This document shows, in pieces, positions 32,492 to 43,403 of a stretch of DNA of 64,000 nucleotides. Source of the stretch: Arthrinium phaeospermum (Eukaryota; Ascomycota; Sordariomycetes; Amphisphaeriales; Apiosporaceae); NCBI GenBank assembly GCA_006503535.1, contig QYRS01000008.1, positions 1,054,001-1,118,000 of the forward strand, read 5' to 3'. The stretch's first letter is position 1; each line of letters begins with the position of its first letter. The position numbers and the translations under genes were made by a program. The notes beneath the pieces are model-generated. The model was not told where the DNA came from and searched no databases. It saw nothing but the letters and a program-made list of their open reading frames with translations.

Positions 32492-33629
32492 TCAAACTCC
32501 AGTCAGGATGAAATCGTAGTTGACCTCCCACTTCACCCCCTTGCCGCCGTCGTCATTTTCGTTGTCTGCTGCCGCTGTTGCCACTGGGGCGAACCGGACG
32601 CACAGCTCCTCCTTGGTGGCGAAGACGCTGTCGTTGCCGACGTAGGGGCAGTCAGCGTCAAAGACCTGCGTCGTCAGGGTGCGGAAGCCGGGCGCGCTGA
32701 CGACGAAATGGACGTGGGCGGGCCGCCAGGGGTGGCGGTCCAGCAGCTGCAGTAGGCGGCCGCTGGGCCCGTCGTCGGGGATCGGGTAAGGGGTGGGCCG
32801 CAGGCAGAGGAGCGAGTAGGCGCCGTCGGGGGCGCGGGCGGCGAACTTGCCCCGCAGGTTCAGGTCCGGCTGCGTCGGGTCCTGCTGCTCGTACAGGCCG
32901 TTGGGGGCCGCTTGCCAGACGTCGAGGGTCGCGCCGGGGATGGGGTCGCCGGTCTCGGCGCTGAGGACGCGGCCGTGCATGTGGGTGAGGAGGCGGGGGG
33001 CTTCTTGGGCCCAGTCTGGGGTGGCGGTGGTGGCGGTGGTGCCGTTGCTACCATCTTGGGGGGAAGCAGAGGAAGAATCGGATGGCATCTTGAGGATGCT
33101 GCCTCCGTACGGTAGTTCAGGCACCGAGGCCCGGTAGAAGGGGCCGAGGATGGCCGAGGGGGTCAGCGTGGTGCCCGGCTGCTGGAGAAGCTTGGAGGTG
33201 ATTTCGTCGACGAGCGACTCCAGGCCGAGGATGTCACAGAGCAGCTGCGTCTCATTGCGTTTGTCATCCGACATCTGACCGGCTTGGTTGATCTGCGTAC
33301 ATTATCAGCTGTGGTCCTGCAGAGAGTGAGTGTACACATTGCCGGGATGCCCCGTGGTTTCTTACCATGTCGACGCCGGCGGTCCACTCGGCAACGGTGA
33401 GATCCACCTCGCGGGCGAAATCGTGCAAGTGCCGCACCAGGCTCGGCATGATCTGGGCCAAGCGCGGGTTGGCTTTGGGGCCGGTGGCAGCTATGACCAT
33501 GTCGGTGAATTCCGAGTCATACTCTGGCTTTTTGGGCGACGAGGAGGAGGGAGAAGCGCCAGCAGCAGAGACTGACTTCTTCCCCTCAACGCCATTGGCC
33601 TTGCCAGCTGCGTCGACTGGAACAAGCAT
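32492..33629 (-). CDS. intradiol ring-cleavage dioxygenase (catechol/hydroxyquinol type)
   Basis: Two exons, 33366-33629 and 32492-33292, with a phase-0 intron (gtaaga...acgcag) give 354 residues. The N-terminal helical dimerisation region is present (QMSDDKRNETQLLCDILGLE). The catalytic beta domain keeps all four iron ligands of the family: Tyr222 (NGLYEQQ), Tyr257 (TPYPIPDDGP), His281 and His283 (RPAHVHF). The extended motif HMHGRV...GATLDVWQ is also intact. The enzyme inserts both atoms of O2 between the hydroxylated carbons of a catechol or hydroxyquinol, giving a muconate or maleylacetate. Absence of a signal peptide indicates an intracellular enzyme of aromatic catabolism, such as lignin-derived phenols. 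The N-terminus (1-45) carries a low-complexity Ser/Ala stretch. Catechol and hydroxyquinol specificity cannot be separated with confidence. Confidence 0.93.
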
Positions 33630-35387
33630 CTTTCTTGCAGATGATGGATGAACGATGGTGAAATGTGGGTTTCCCGCGTGATATCGGTTTTTTGTTCTTC
33701 TTCGTTTACTGGGGCCAAGCTTGGGCGTAGTGAAGAACCGACAAAATCAGGGTTTGGGACGAATTTGCAGGAATAATGGGCAAGAAGAAGGTTCTGCCAC
33801 CCTTTCTTCTTTCTTCACGTGGGAGAAGTAAAAGCAAAGTTGGCAAGGTTTGGCTAGAGTCGAGCGATCCTTTTGGGCGGCTGATCAGTCTTTAGTTGGA
33901 AGAAGCCTGAGTAAGAAAACTTGCCTGTGCCAGAAATCGAGTCAAGCGACTCGACTTAAGTAGTCCAAGTTCAAGGGGGGGGGAAAGCACACTTCACACC
34001 CTACCTACTTGGACACGTCGTGACTGACCCTGATCGGCCCTGAGTAGTACTGGGCCAATTTCGTCACCCGCTGCCGGCCAAGGAAGGGAAATCAGGCCAC
34101 CCATAGATCAGCATCATCTAATTATCTGTGGCAAGCAGCACAAAGGGCGAGGCAAGCAAATCTAACCCAGACCGCAGCAGAGCCCGCTGCCGGGCCTCTG
34201 CACCGCCTAGATCGGCCTTCATCATCGTACATAGATGTATGCGCTCGTTTCAAGAAGATCCCCTTGATTTGACTTGATCGGCCGACAGAGAGTGGGAATA
34301 CCATCATGGGTAGCTACACGAGGAAGGGGGTTACGACGAGACCCCATTGTCACCGAAGTCGGCCGGTCCCACCGTGATGAAAGCACCATATCCAATATTA
34401 TTCTTCCCAGGGGAGATGCCAGGAACCGTCTCGTAGGACGAACATCAGCAGATGGGCACAGCGGCTGCTCCTCCGTCACGATGCAAACATGGCGTCACAG
34501 TGGCCCCAGTGATTTCTCGAAATAGCTGCACCAGGAGTCCAGAACGTAAAAGCAGATTGCCTGTCAAAAGTGATGGGTCGACACGAACAAAAAGGCAACA
34601 ACAGGCCCTCTCGTCCTGTTCAATGGCGTAGCAAACCTGCCTCATCTACTGATACTGTATCTAGCAGCAGGCTACCCAGATTTCCAAAGTGCTGATGCAA
34701 TCCCCGTTTGGTTGCAGAAAGCGATGCGCTCCTGCAACCAGCCAGGGCCGAGCGATAAGAAGTGACATGGTTGGCTGACCGGGCTCGTGGATCGAGCGAA
34801 GGTGTCAGTCTCCGCCACGGGGCGTCAATGGCGGCAGGGAGCGTGGATGCGCTGGCTCGCCCGGTCCTTGTGTAATTGATACATTGGTTTGTTGTAGAAT
34901 CACAAGGGAGAATCGGCCATGACCACGCTCGAATCGGCCCCTTCCCCCCTCCCCCTGGGCTGGCTGGGCAAGCCATCTGTCATTTGTGACACCTCAAATC
35001 AAATGCACCCAAGGGAGGCTGCAGGACCTTGCATCTTCTCGTTGAGATGACACCGCCTTCTTTGATGCCAGGACCAGAGACGGTTCACTTCCCCGGCGGC
35101 GGAAGGACGGGTGCGATGCAAGTATCCCGCCGGACCCTTGCTCCGGAGAGGCTTCCTTCAGCGGGCCCGTATGCAGTCAGTTGCTCGTTGCTTTTTCATC
35201 CCGCATTGGCCATCGGCGTTTGGACGCACTATCTATCGCCGCCCCCTTCTTACCTCGGCGTATCCCTTGTAAAGCGTTTCATTGCAACGATGAGAACATT
35301 AGGCACTGCAATCTGTAATGCCGCCTTGATCTTTTTGGGAAGGGGCGTCTTCTTTGTATTCTCTGACTACTATGCTTTGGACCCATT
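33630..35387. other. intergenic upstream of dioxygenase
   Basis: 1.76 kb holding the dioxygenase promoter and the 3' side of the patatin gene. A nine-base G-run is near 33976. Open frames up to 120 codons (for example 35029-35391, plus) are not supported by codon bias or domains. Confidence 0.55.
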
Positions 35388-37765
35388 CTAATCTTCTTTT
35401 TCGTCGTCGTCAACAACGCTGTCTTCAAACTCCCCATTCTCGACGACCTCGTCGTCCATATCATCCGTCGTCTCGTCCTCGGTGGTGTTGGAACCGCAGA
35501 GTAGGCTCTGTAGATCATCCTGGCTGATAATGCTGTCCAGACTGCCGACCTTACGCAGTCGCGTCTCCTTTCTACCCAACTCGATCTCCCGTTCCACCTT
35601 CAGTCTGTTGCTCACGAACTTGAGCTTCGGGAAGGCACTCTGCTGTCCCTCGTGAATCATCCGAGCAAGACGGTCCTCGTCGGGATCGTCGAGGATTCGA
35701 AACACATCGCTAGGTTTGGATTTGGGCCAAATCGTAATGGTACCTCCGAACTGCTGGAGCCAGAGCTGGGACCAGTCTTGTCCCAGAGGCCGAGGTAGCA
35801 ACTCCAGATGCTTGAGGACCTTGAGCCATTTGGTGAGGTCGAGCTTAATATACTGCTCGGCGGCAGATCCCAAGTAGCCCCCACGCCAGCCACGGCCTTT
35901 TCGGTGTGTGACAGGGGTCCCAACAGTACCCCTTGATGAGAAGAAAAACAATGAAATATGCGGGTTGACCTGACTGACAATCGTAAAGTTGACGTTGAAG
36001 TGCAGGTTCAGTGCCTTGATAGGGATATCAGTACGGAGACTGCCATCCTTCCATTTGTGGCCGAACGAGTACGGAGACAGGCTCCCATCCTGATTCTTCA
36101 TCATGAGGACAACAGGGTTCAAAATACCCGGAACCGCAGCCGAGGCCAGCACTGCGGACCAGATAACGCAGTCTGGGCTGGTGAGGTAGTTGCAGAGAAT
36201 GGTCGGCGAATGCGGATCAGCAGGGACGCAAGACACGTTGAGTATGCGGCCAGTCCTCTCGTAGGCCTCACGGAAGGTCATCGACCCATGCGCCCACCAG
36301 CTACATTGGCGAGCCCAGTCCACCGAGTCAAACCTCGCGCCTGTCTTCCACCACCGAGGAAGCCACGTCGAGAGAGGCTCGGAACATGCCTTTATCTTAT
36401 ACGCGAGGGCTGGTATGAGCAGTTGTTTTAATTCTTCATTTGTGCGTGTCGCAACCAAGGCGGCAACAAGGGCACCGCCGCTTGTTCCCGTAATCACTTC
36501 TGGGATCAAATCGGCTTCTAGGAGAGCCTTGACAACTCCAAAATGGTAATAAGCAAAAGTAGCACCGCCGGACAAGCACAGAGCGGTGCGGCCGTAGTTT
36601 GCGTGTAAGTGTTTGAATAGTGTTCTCTTCTGCTCGAGGGGGATCTGCGTCGTGTTCACGAGCAAGCGAGTACTCTTCTCGACTGAACGCACAAAGTGTC
36701 AGTGTTGCATACCCAGCCAAGATGATATGAGGGCGAGCAATTCGACTTACCTTCGTCGACGAAGTTCTGGACCAGGTTCTTGGTTCCATAATATGTTTCG
36801 CTGTACAGCCTCGGGTTCTCGACCCCGACAAAATTACTCTTGACACAAGCCTCAATCATAACCCTGAGCTCTTCGATTGGTTTCTTGCCATCCGAGTTCG
36901 CTTTCGTGCCTCCATTGGATGCGACAGATGCGCCGTTAACGCCGGGTTCCTGCAGTTCAGCAGCCCGCCTTAGCTTGCGGATCTGTTCCCATACTCGGCG
37001 GACCGTTTTCGAGTCGTAGTATGCGTATTCGTTCTCTTCCTTCCAGGCCGTGTTCCCGAGATAGCTGTCCAGCTCCTTGGCCGCATGTACCCAGTCCTTG
37101 TAGCTGCTGGTTGCGCGCAGGTTGCGCCGCAAGTTCTCCCTCTCCCCGCGCCAGGCAATGAAGTATTCGTAGCCCCATACATACAACCTTGTCGTCATAT
37201 AGGCAAGGCAGAGTCCAATGATCCAGGCCAGGGTGAAAAGCAAGAACGGGATTCGTAGCAACCCGTACAAATATCCCTCTCGCGCTTCGTCGACGCTACG
37301 GCCCAGGGCCTTTCTGCGGCGCTTTTTGCCGGGCCGGGAGACTCTTTCGTTGACGGGAGCCCAGTCGTTTTGCGCCGAAATCAGAAGGCTGCCTTGGCTG
37401 CCATGGCGCTGCTGGGCATTGACGCTGGTCGGCGGCAGCAAAGTCGTAGCGCTGGGATCGGGTAAGGTAAGGTTGCTTCCGCTCCGGAGATGGGGACTGC
37501 GTAGTGTCGAGCCGTCGTCGGGGGAAGAGTTGATGGGATCCGGGGCGGCTAGGGCGGCCTCAAAGGCTGCGATATCTTCTGGCGGGACGTACTCGACGTC
37601 GTAGCCCGGCAGCTGGGTATGATCGAAAGTCTCGGGCGGGAAGCCATAGTTGTGATGGGGCTTCCCGAAGAAAGTGACCCGCGGCTTATTGGCCTTGGCA
37701 GACGTGGACGAAGGCGAAGAAGGCGCAGGCACAGACATGGAAGATGGTGTTTTGTTGTTTGCCAT
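35388..37765 (-). CDS. patatin-like phospholipase/triacylglycerol lipase (DUF3336 type)
   Basis: Two exons, 36751-37765 and 35388-36682, joined at a phase-1 intron (gtaagt...gttcag), give 769 residues. A disordered N-terminus is followed by one strongly hydrophobic span (about 168-195, FLLFTLAWIIGLCLAYM). A DUF3336 region precedes the patatin catalytic domain: oxyanion loop LSGGATFAYYHFGV (375-388), nucleophile elbow GTSGG (Ser406) and the dyad Asp in KDGS (Asp551). Motifs such as FFFSSRGTVG and THRKGRGWRGG are typical of the fungal and plant group related to yeast Tgl3/4/5 and plant SDP1. The tail ends in an acidic cluster. Family members release fatty acids from triacylglycerol or lysophospholipid at lipid droplets or the ER membrane. 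The catalytic dyad is intact, so the enzyme should be active. Confidence 0.93.
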
Positions 37766-39173
37766 TGTCGTCGTTAGGATGTTCGCGAAAAGTCTAAATG
37801 CATCATAGCCGTCCCGAGCGTGACTTTGACTTGTTACAGAGCGTCAAAGAAGAGAGATGAAAAAAGATGAGTTGCCGGGTCAGGTTACCCGCGGCGAAAG
37901 AGACGATTGCATTACAAGAAGTACGAGTCTAGTCTTATTGTATTTGATTGCTGTCTACCGGAAGTACCAAAAAGAAGATGCAGGTGTCCTCGTGGGCGTG
38001 GGAGATGGAAGGCTGATCACCCGGTGTCAGACAAGGGAAGGGATGACGTCGCAAGTGGCTTTCAATTGAAGCGCAACATCGCACTCTCTGCGCAAGCGCA
38101 TTTGCGGTTCGTTGGGGAGCCGCTAAGGGAATTCATGGGGACCTCGATGGGGGGTTTAGGGGGGCCTTATTACGCTTAATGGCATATGTAGGGGATCTGA
38201 GGGGGCCCAAACGCCCAGAGGGGGCCCCTACAAGGCCCCTACAACCACCGGAACCCCTTCCACAAATGGCCATTGTCCGCCCCAGCAACTCTCGAGTCAA
38301 GCAACGGGGGGCTACCCGAGGTATCAATATAAGAAATCACCTTTTAATATCGTGGCTTCGTCTGACGATCCATAATCAAACCCGAACCACGACTTTCAGT
38401 AAGATGGTGTGACTCGAGAACCTCGGGTTCACGCCGCAACGAAATCATATTACGTTGCATCGCCCGGTATTCCAATCTGCAACTGTCTTGGGAGGATTCC
38501 GACTACGCCTCTATCCGCTCAGCGGCAGTGTCAGGTCTCAAGCCTCAAGAGACGGTGACATGGAACTAATGTTTAGTGCTCACGAAACAAATCTCGTGGG
38601 ATAGTTTGCTCATTTGTATATGTGGGAATTGGAGGATTACTCGAAGGCCTTTACCGTAGTAGTAATAAACCAAGATGGGAGGTTATTGAAGAACTTCAAA
38701 CAGCGAATCAAACCCACACATCCAATATATCAGAGATTTGATTGGGAGCCGGCCGCATCAGCAAGACACCGGACTAACCAAATAGCTTGACCTTCCTGAC
38801 AGCTGCCTAGCAATAGATATAATAACAATATAAGAGTAGTAATCAGGTTATTACCCTCGTATACTATATACCTTCGGTGTTCATACCACTGGTTATTCCA
38901 TTCGAGTGCTTCGAGCACCGGCAATTAATATGGCGATTCCGGTGTTGATTCAATGTCACTTCTGCAACCGCCCAGCATTACGACAATGTAGTCAACAAAT
39001 CTCCCAGACGGGAAAGCAGAATAATCATGACGGAGTAGGTTGAACAAAGTGTCTATTACCGTGGACTCCCAAAACAAGTGCATGATGCGATATCTGCCCT
39101 AACAAAACGCCAAATTCACTGATTCATTGGGCGAATAATCCGCCTCCACTTCTCCCGCCAGACACCCATCCGT
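37766..39173. other. intergenic between patatin gene and SAR1
   Basis: 1.4 kb. The left part is the patatin promoter. At 38187-38244 there is a small GC-rich structure: an 11-base unit (ggcccctacaa) duplicated in tandem at 38223-38233 and 38234-38244, with an inverted partner tgtagggg at 38187-38194. DNA from about 38620 to 38920 is AT-richer. No gene seen. Confidence 0.5.
38187..38244. repeat. GC-rich hairpin with 11-bp tandem duplication
   Basis: tgtagggg (38187-38194) can pair with cccctaca at either 38225-38232 or 38236-38243, which lie in two exact tandem copies of ggcccctacaa. Two alternative stems are therefore possible. Origin unknown. Confidence 0.5.
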
Positions 39174-40144
<971 letters not shown>

Positions 40145-41111
40145 GATGGCGGGATTGCTGTCTCGAGATTCGATGGGAAATATTGATTAGCCAGCGGGGG
40201 AGCGATATGATGCTGATTCCTGAGGTCGTCTTTGTCGTCGTGAGACAAAAGGTATGCTGGATGGGCTCGAGGGTGGATTTTGGAAGTAAGGCTAGACTTG
40301 GCCAAGTTGCTGCTGCTGCTGCTGCTGCTGCAAAGCTGGCAGGTAGGGCGCGATTTGATTGGTTCGAAATCCACAGTGTGAATTCAGTCTGACGTACCTT
40401 ATGACTGTCCTCTTTGTAGCTGGAAGAGACCCGGCCAGTCAATGGAGCTTAAGTATGATCGAAAACGGCTGGCTTGCTGTCTATTACGAAAATCAGAAGA
40501 GTGTCCTTCGCGTTCACCCACCTTTGGAGCGAACAGAATTGTATGGCTTTATAGATATAGAACCAGTACCATGCCGCTGATCGGAAGAATGGCACCATTC
40601 TACGACTCTCGGTATTTCGGGCCCGCCCGTAGGAGTTACCACAAAATATCACGATCACATACCTTGCTTTGACCACGACATCAAAGGTCACCTGCAAAAA
40701 GACGTACACAACGGGAAAATCGTGGAAATCGTGGCAAGTTTACTGGTTTATGTTTGTGTCCAATCAAATTGTTGGAAATCTTCAATTGTAATGATGAGCC
40801 GGATCGCCATCTGCCTAGTCCCCTGATAATGCGCCTGTATCCAATGCCATGGTATCCGTGATGCTGCCGCGCCTCCCGAATGCCCAAAGATCTCAGTCAT
40901 GAAGAATCGTAAGTGTGATGCAACTCTATATACATAGTAGGCTAGCCCTGTAAACCAGGGGCCGCCACGGTGAAAAGGTAAAAAGTAAAAAAATAAACTG
41001 TGTAAAATGTAAGGTACGATACGGGTGGAAAGGGTCATAACTCGTAGTAGTTGAAAATGAGAATAAGACCAGGGTATCATCAATGCAAGAAACGGCCAAG
41101 GTATGCTCTTT
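40145..41111. promoter_or_regulatory. SAR1 upstream region
   Basis: 967 bases containing the SAR1 promoter and the 3' region of the next minus-strand gene. A (tgc)8 tract at 40308-40331 lies 164 bases upstream of the SAR1 start. A 126-codon frame (40748-41128, minus) is open but overlaps the end of the next gene and has no support. Confidence 0.55.
40308..40331. repeat. (tgc)8 trinucleotide repeat upstream of SAR1
   Basis: Eight exact copies, reading CAG on the SAR1 sense strand. It probably lies in the SAR1 promoter or leader and is likely length-polymorphic. Confidence 0.85.
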
Positions 41112-43403
41112 CTAAATGGAAAGAACATACCGCACAGGGTTAGGACCAGCTTTACCTGCCATATGAAGTCCCAACTCTCTCATTCGTACGAGGCCTTGGC
41201 CTGGTTGAGGGCGCTTCTCCGGGACCTGGCCCTTTCGAGCGCGGTTGAAATGCTTATGCATGTATTTCTCCCGCCGTCTCTGGCGCTTGTGCTCGAGGCC
41301 CTTGACAATGTCAATGGCACCTCGGACATGACCCGTGGCGCCAGTATAGGCTGCGTGACGCCGCCGCTGGCCCCGGAGGTTGTGTGCGAAGAACGCAGGA
41401 GCACGAGGCAGCGATTTGGTTTGTGTGAGACCGGGCCGGAAAGCGAGCGTCTTCTTGAACTCACGTCCTCGCTTGCCAATTTGCTTGGGTGAGGCGCAAG
41501 GGGTCTTGTGAGCCTGTTTGGCAGGAGGGGGAGGCGAAACCATTCTCTTGGGAGAAGGCTTCTCGGCCACTCGTCTAGGCGAGCGACCGCGAGCCTTGGG
41601 TGCAGGTGAATGAAGTCGCTTTGGCGGAGGAGAACGGTACCTCTTGGGAGAGGTCTGTTCGCCCCTCTTTTTCCGACGATCAGCTCTGCCATTCTCGTGG
41701 TGCAGATCCTCAAGTTCGCCGTGAATCCAGACTTGATCGTCACTGTCCCTATCCTGGCCAGCCTTGTAAGAATTGGCCAGCTCATCCTCGGGTTCCGAGG
41801 TGGGGAAACTTGGGTCAATATCTTGAGGGATCAGGCACAGCTTCTCCAGCCGTCTCTGTGTGATGCATGAGATGTATGCATCCTCAAGTGGCCGGTCTTC
41901 GTCTAGAGTACCACAGACAAAATCTGTGCTGTCAGGAAGCTCTGGTGTGCCCGGTCGGATTTTGATGCGGCGCGTTTTCTCTCGGGAACGTTGCTGTGAG
42001 TTAGAAGCATCGGACGAGGAGTCGGATCGGCTTCCTGTCAATGACGGACGACGGTTGACGGGTGTGGCCCCGGACAACTGCAAAAGCGCAGCTTGACCAT
42101 GTGTCCAAAGCTCGAGGTCTTCGCCCTCGTCTTCGTCATCAGAGTCGGCGAATCCAACTTCGTTGTCCGTATTGTAACCATCTGAGCAATCGTCGTCTGT
42201 GCCATAACCGGACAACGAATCGTTGTCCTCGTCAACCTCCTCTTCCTCCAACTCGTCCTCATCGTCCTCATCATCCTGAGCCACATCATCCTCATCGTCG
42301 TTTTCGTCCTCGTCGTCGTCCTCATCGTCCTCATCTTCAACATTTCCCTCTTGCTCCTCCTCTTCCTCCAAAGCTTCGTCTTCGGCTTCCTTTCCGAGTC
42401 GGCGAATAACATTCTCCTTCTGGAGTGTATCATTAATAGTTAACCGTGCTGCTGCAGGGGGGTTCTGGCGTATCCAGTCCTCCTCGCGAGGCTCATTGCT
42501 AGCGAATTCGCAAAATCTGGTCGAGTCACAGTTCAGGTCCACGGGGTTGGCAGTCAGATACTTCTTGGATCGGACAGCCACAGGACTGTGGGACGATCTT
42601 CGAGGAGTCAACGACCGCCTCGAGCGACCTGTGGAAGGAGATCGATATTTTCGTAGGGTTGAAGGGGATCCACCATTGTTCCGGTGAGTCGGTTCAACGA
42701 GAGTAGGAATAGAGACTTGAGGCTTTTCCACATCCGGAGGGCCATTTTTCGAAGTGCATGCAAATTTGATGCAAGTCTTCCGCTGAGGGGGATCCACCGG
42801 CTCTGTTGCAATAGGCTTCTTGGGTTCTGGTTTCGGTCCGCAAGCGAAGGATATGCATCGCTTCTTTGCCAAAACATCAGGACGTGCCGGCTGACTATCG
42901 GCAGCTGCTGGGGTCGTAGTCTTCTTTGGGGTGACATCGATATCTGACGGCTGGGGAGACTGGCCAGATGACCTTAGCTTAGAGGTGAAGGTATCACCAC
43001 CAACCAGCGGACCCAGACGGATGACAGGAGGCGGGGGGCTAGGAGTGTTCGTGCGTGCTGGGCTCGTGAGTCCAGTGTCGCTAGTGAGGTCGGCGGTGGA
43101 GGCGAGGCTGGCAGTGCTGTTCAAGGAGCGACGTCTTGCGGCAAAGCCGAGAGTGACGGGAACGGTTTCCTCGTCGTCGGACTGGTGCAGAGCCTTGGTC
43201 AGAAGAGACTTCGAAGGCTCAGTGCATTTCTTGACGGTTGTTCGCTGGAACTGGCTGTTCCTGGGTTCCGAACGGGAATCGTCAGGGGGTTCGTCGACTT
43301 CCGCCGCCACCTCATCTTCGGTTTCGTGCTGCATGTGTGCGCCTTGGGACGACCACGCCAGCATATTGGACGTGGCAGAGTCGTGTGTTCGATCCCGATA
43401 CAT
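41112..43403 (-). CDS. acidic, disordered DUF2457-like protein
   Basis: A single frame of 763 residues; Met1 or Met14 could start it. The protein is mostly low complexity. It has a Ser/Thr/Pro-rich N-terminus, basic SR-type patches (RKYRSPSTGRSRRSLTPRR, about 251-269) and a long Asp/Glu tract (about 340-395). A Gly/Tyr-Asp segment (YGTDDDCSDGYNTDNEVGF) ends that tract. After it come RRIKIRPGTPELPDSTDFVC and a conserved-looking stretch with ISCITQRRLEKLCLIPQDI. The C-terminus is Lys/Arg/Pro-rich and ends in a charged helix. A short motif recurs three times: RCISFAC, TCIKFAC and RFCEFAS. The acidic tract with flanking motifs matches my recollection of the fungal DUF2457 family, whose function is unknown. 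A nuclear, chromatin- or RNA-associated role is inference from composition only. Confidence 0.8.
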   Translation of the reverse strand: MYRDRTHDSATSNMLAWSSQGAHMQHETEDEVAAEVDEPPDDSRSEPRNSQFQRTTVKKCTEPSKSLLTKALHQSDDEETVPVTLGFAARRRSLNSTASLASTADLTSDTGLTSPARTNTPSPPPPVIRLGPLVGGDTFTSKLRSSGQSPQPSDIDVTPKKTTTPAAADSQPARPDVLAKKRCISFACGPKPEPKKPIATEPVDPPQRKTCIKFACTSKNGPPDVEKPQVSIPTLVEPTHRNNGGSPSTLRKYRSPSTGRSRRSLTPRRSSHSPVAVRSKKYLTANPVDLNCDSTRFCEFASNEPREEDWIRQNPPAAARLTINDTLQKENVIRRLGKEAEDEALEEEEEQEGNVEDEDDEDDDEDENDDEDDVAQDDEDDEDELEEEEVDEDNDSLSGYGTDDDCSDGYNTDNEVGFADSDDEDEGEDLELWTHGQAALLQLSGATPVNRRPSLTGSRSDSSSDASNSQQRSREKTRRIKIRPGTPELPDSTDFVCGTLDEDRPLEDAYISCITQRRLEKLCLIPQDIDPSFPTSEPEDELANSYKAGQDRDSDDQVWIHGELEDLHHENGRADRRKKRGEQTSPKRYRSPPPKRLHSPAPKARGRSPRRVAEKPSPKRMVSPPPPAKQAHKTPCASPKQIGKRGREFKKTLAFRPGLTQTKSLPRAPAFFAHNLRGQRRRHAAYTGATGHVRGAIDIVKGLEHKRQRRREKYMHKHFNRARKGQVPEKRPQPGQGLVRMRELGLHMAGKAGPNPVRYVLSI

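Noticed and set aside
22869..33629. Possible biosynthetic gene cluster
   Set aside because: No polyketide synthase, NRPS, terpene cyclase or similar core enzyme is present, only unrelated catabolic-type enzymes and one regulator.
38387..38440. tRNA-like B-box (gggttcacgcc)
   Set aside because: No matching T-stem, anticodon arm or acceptor stem can be formed around it.
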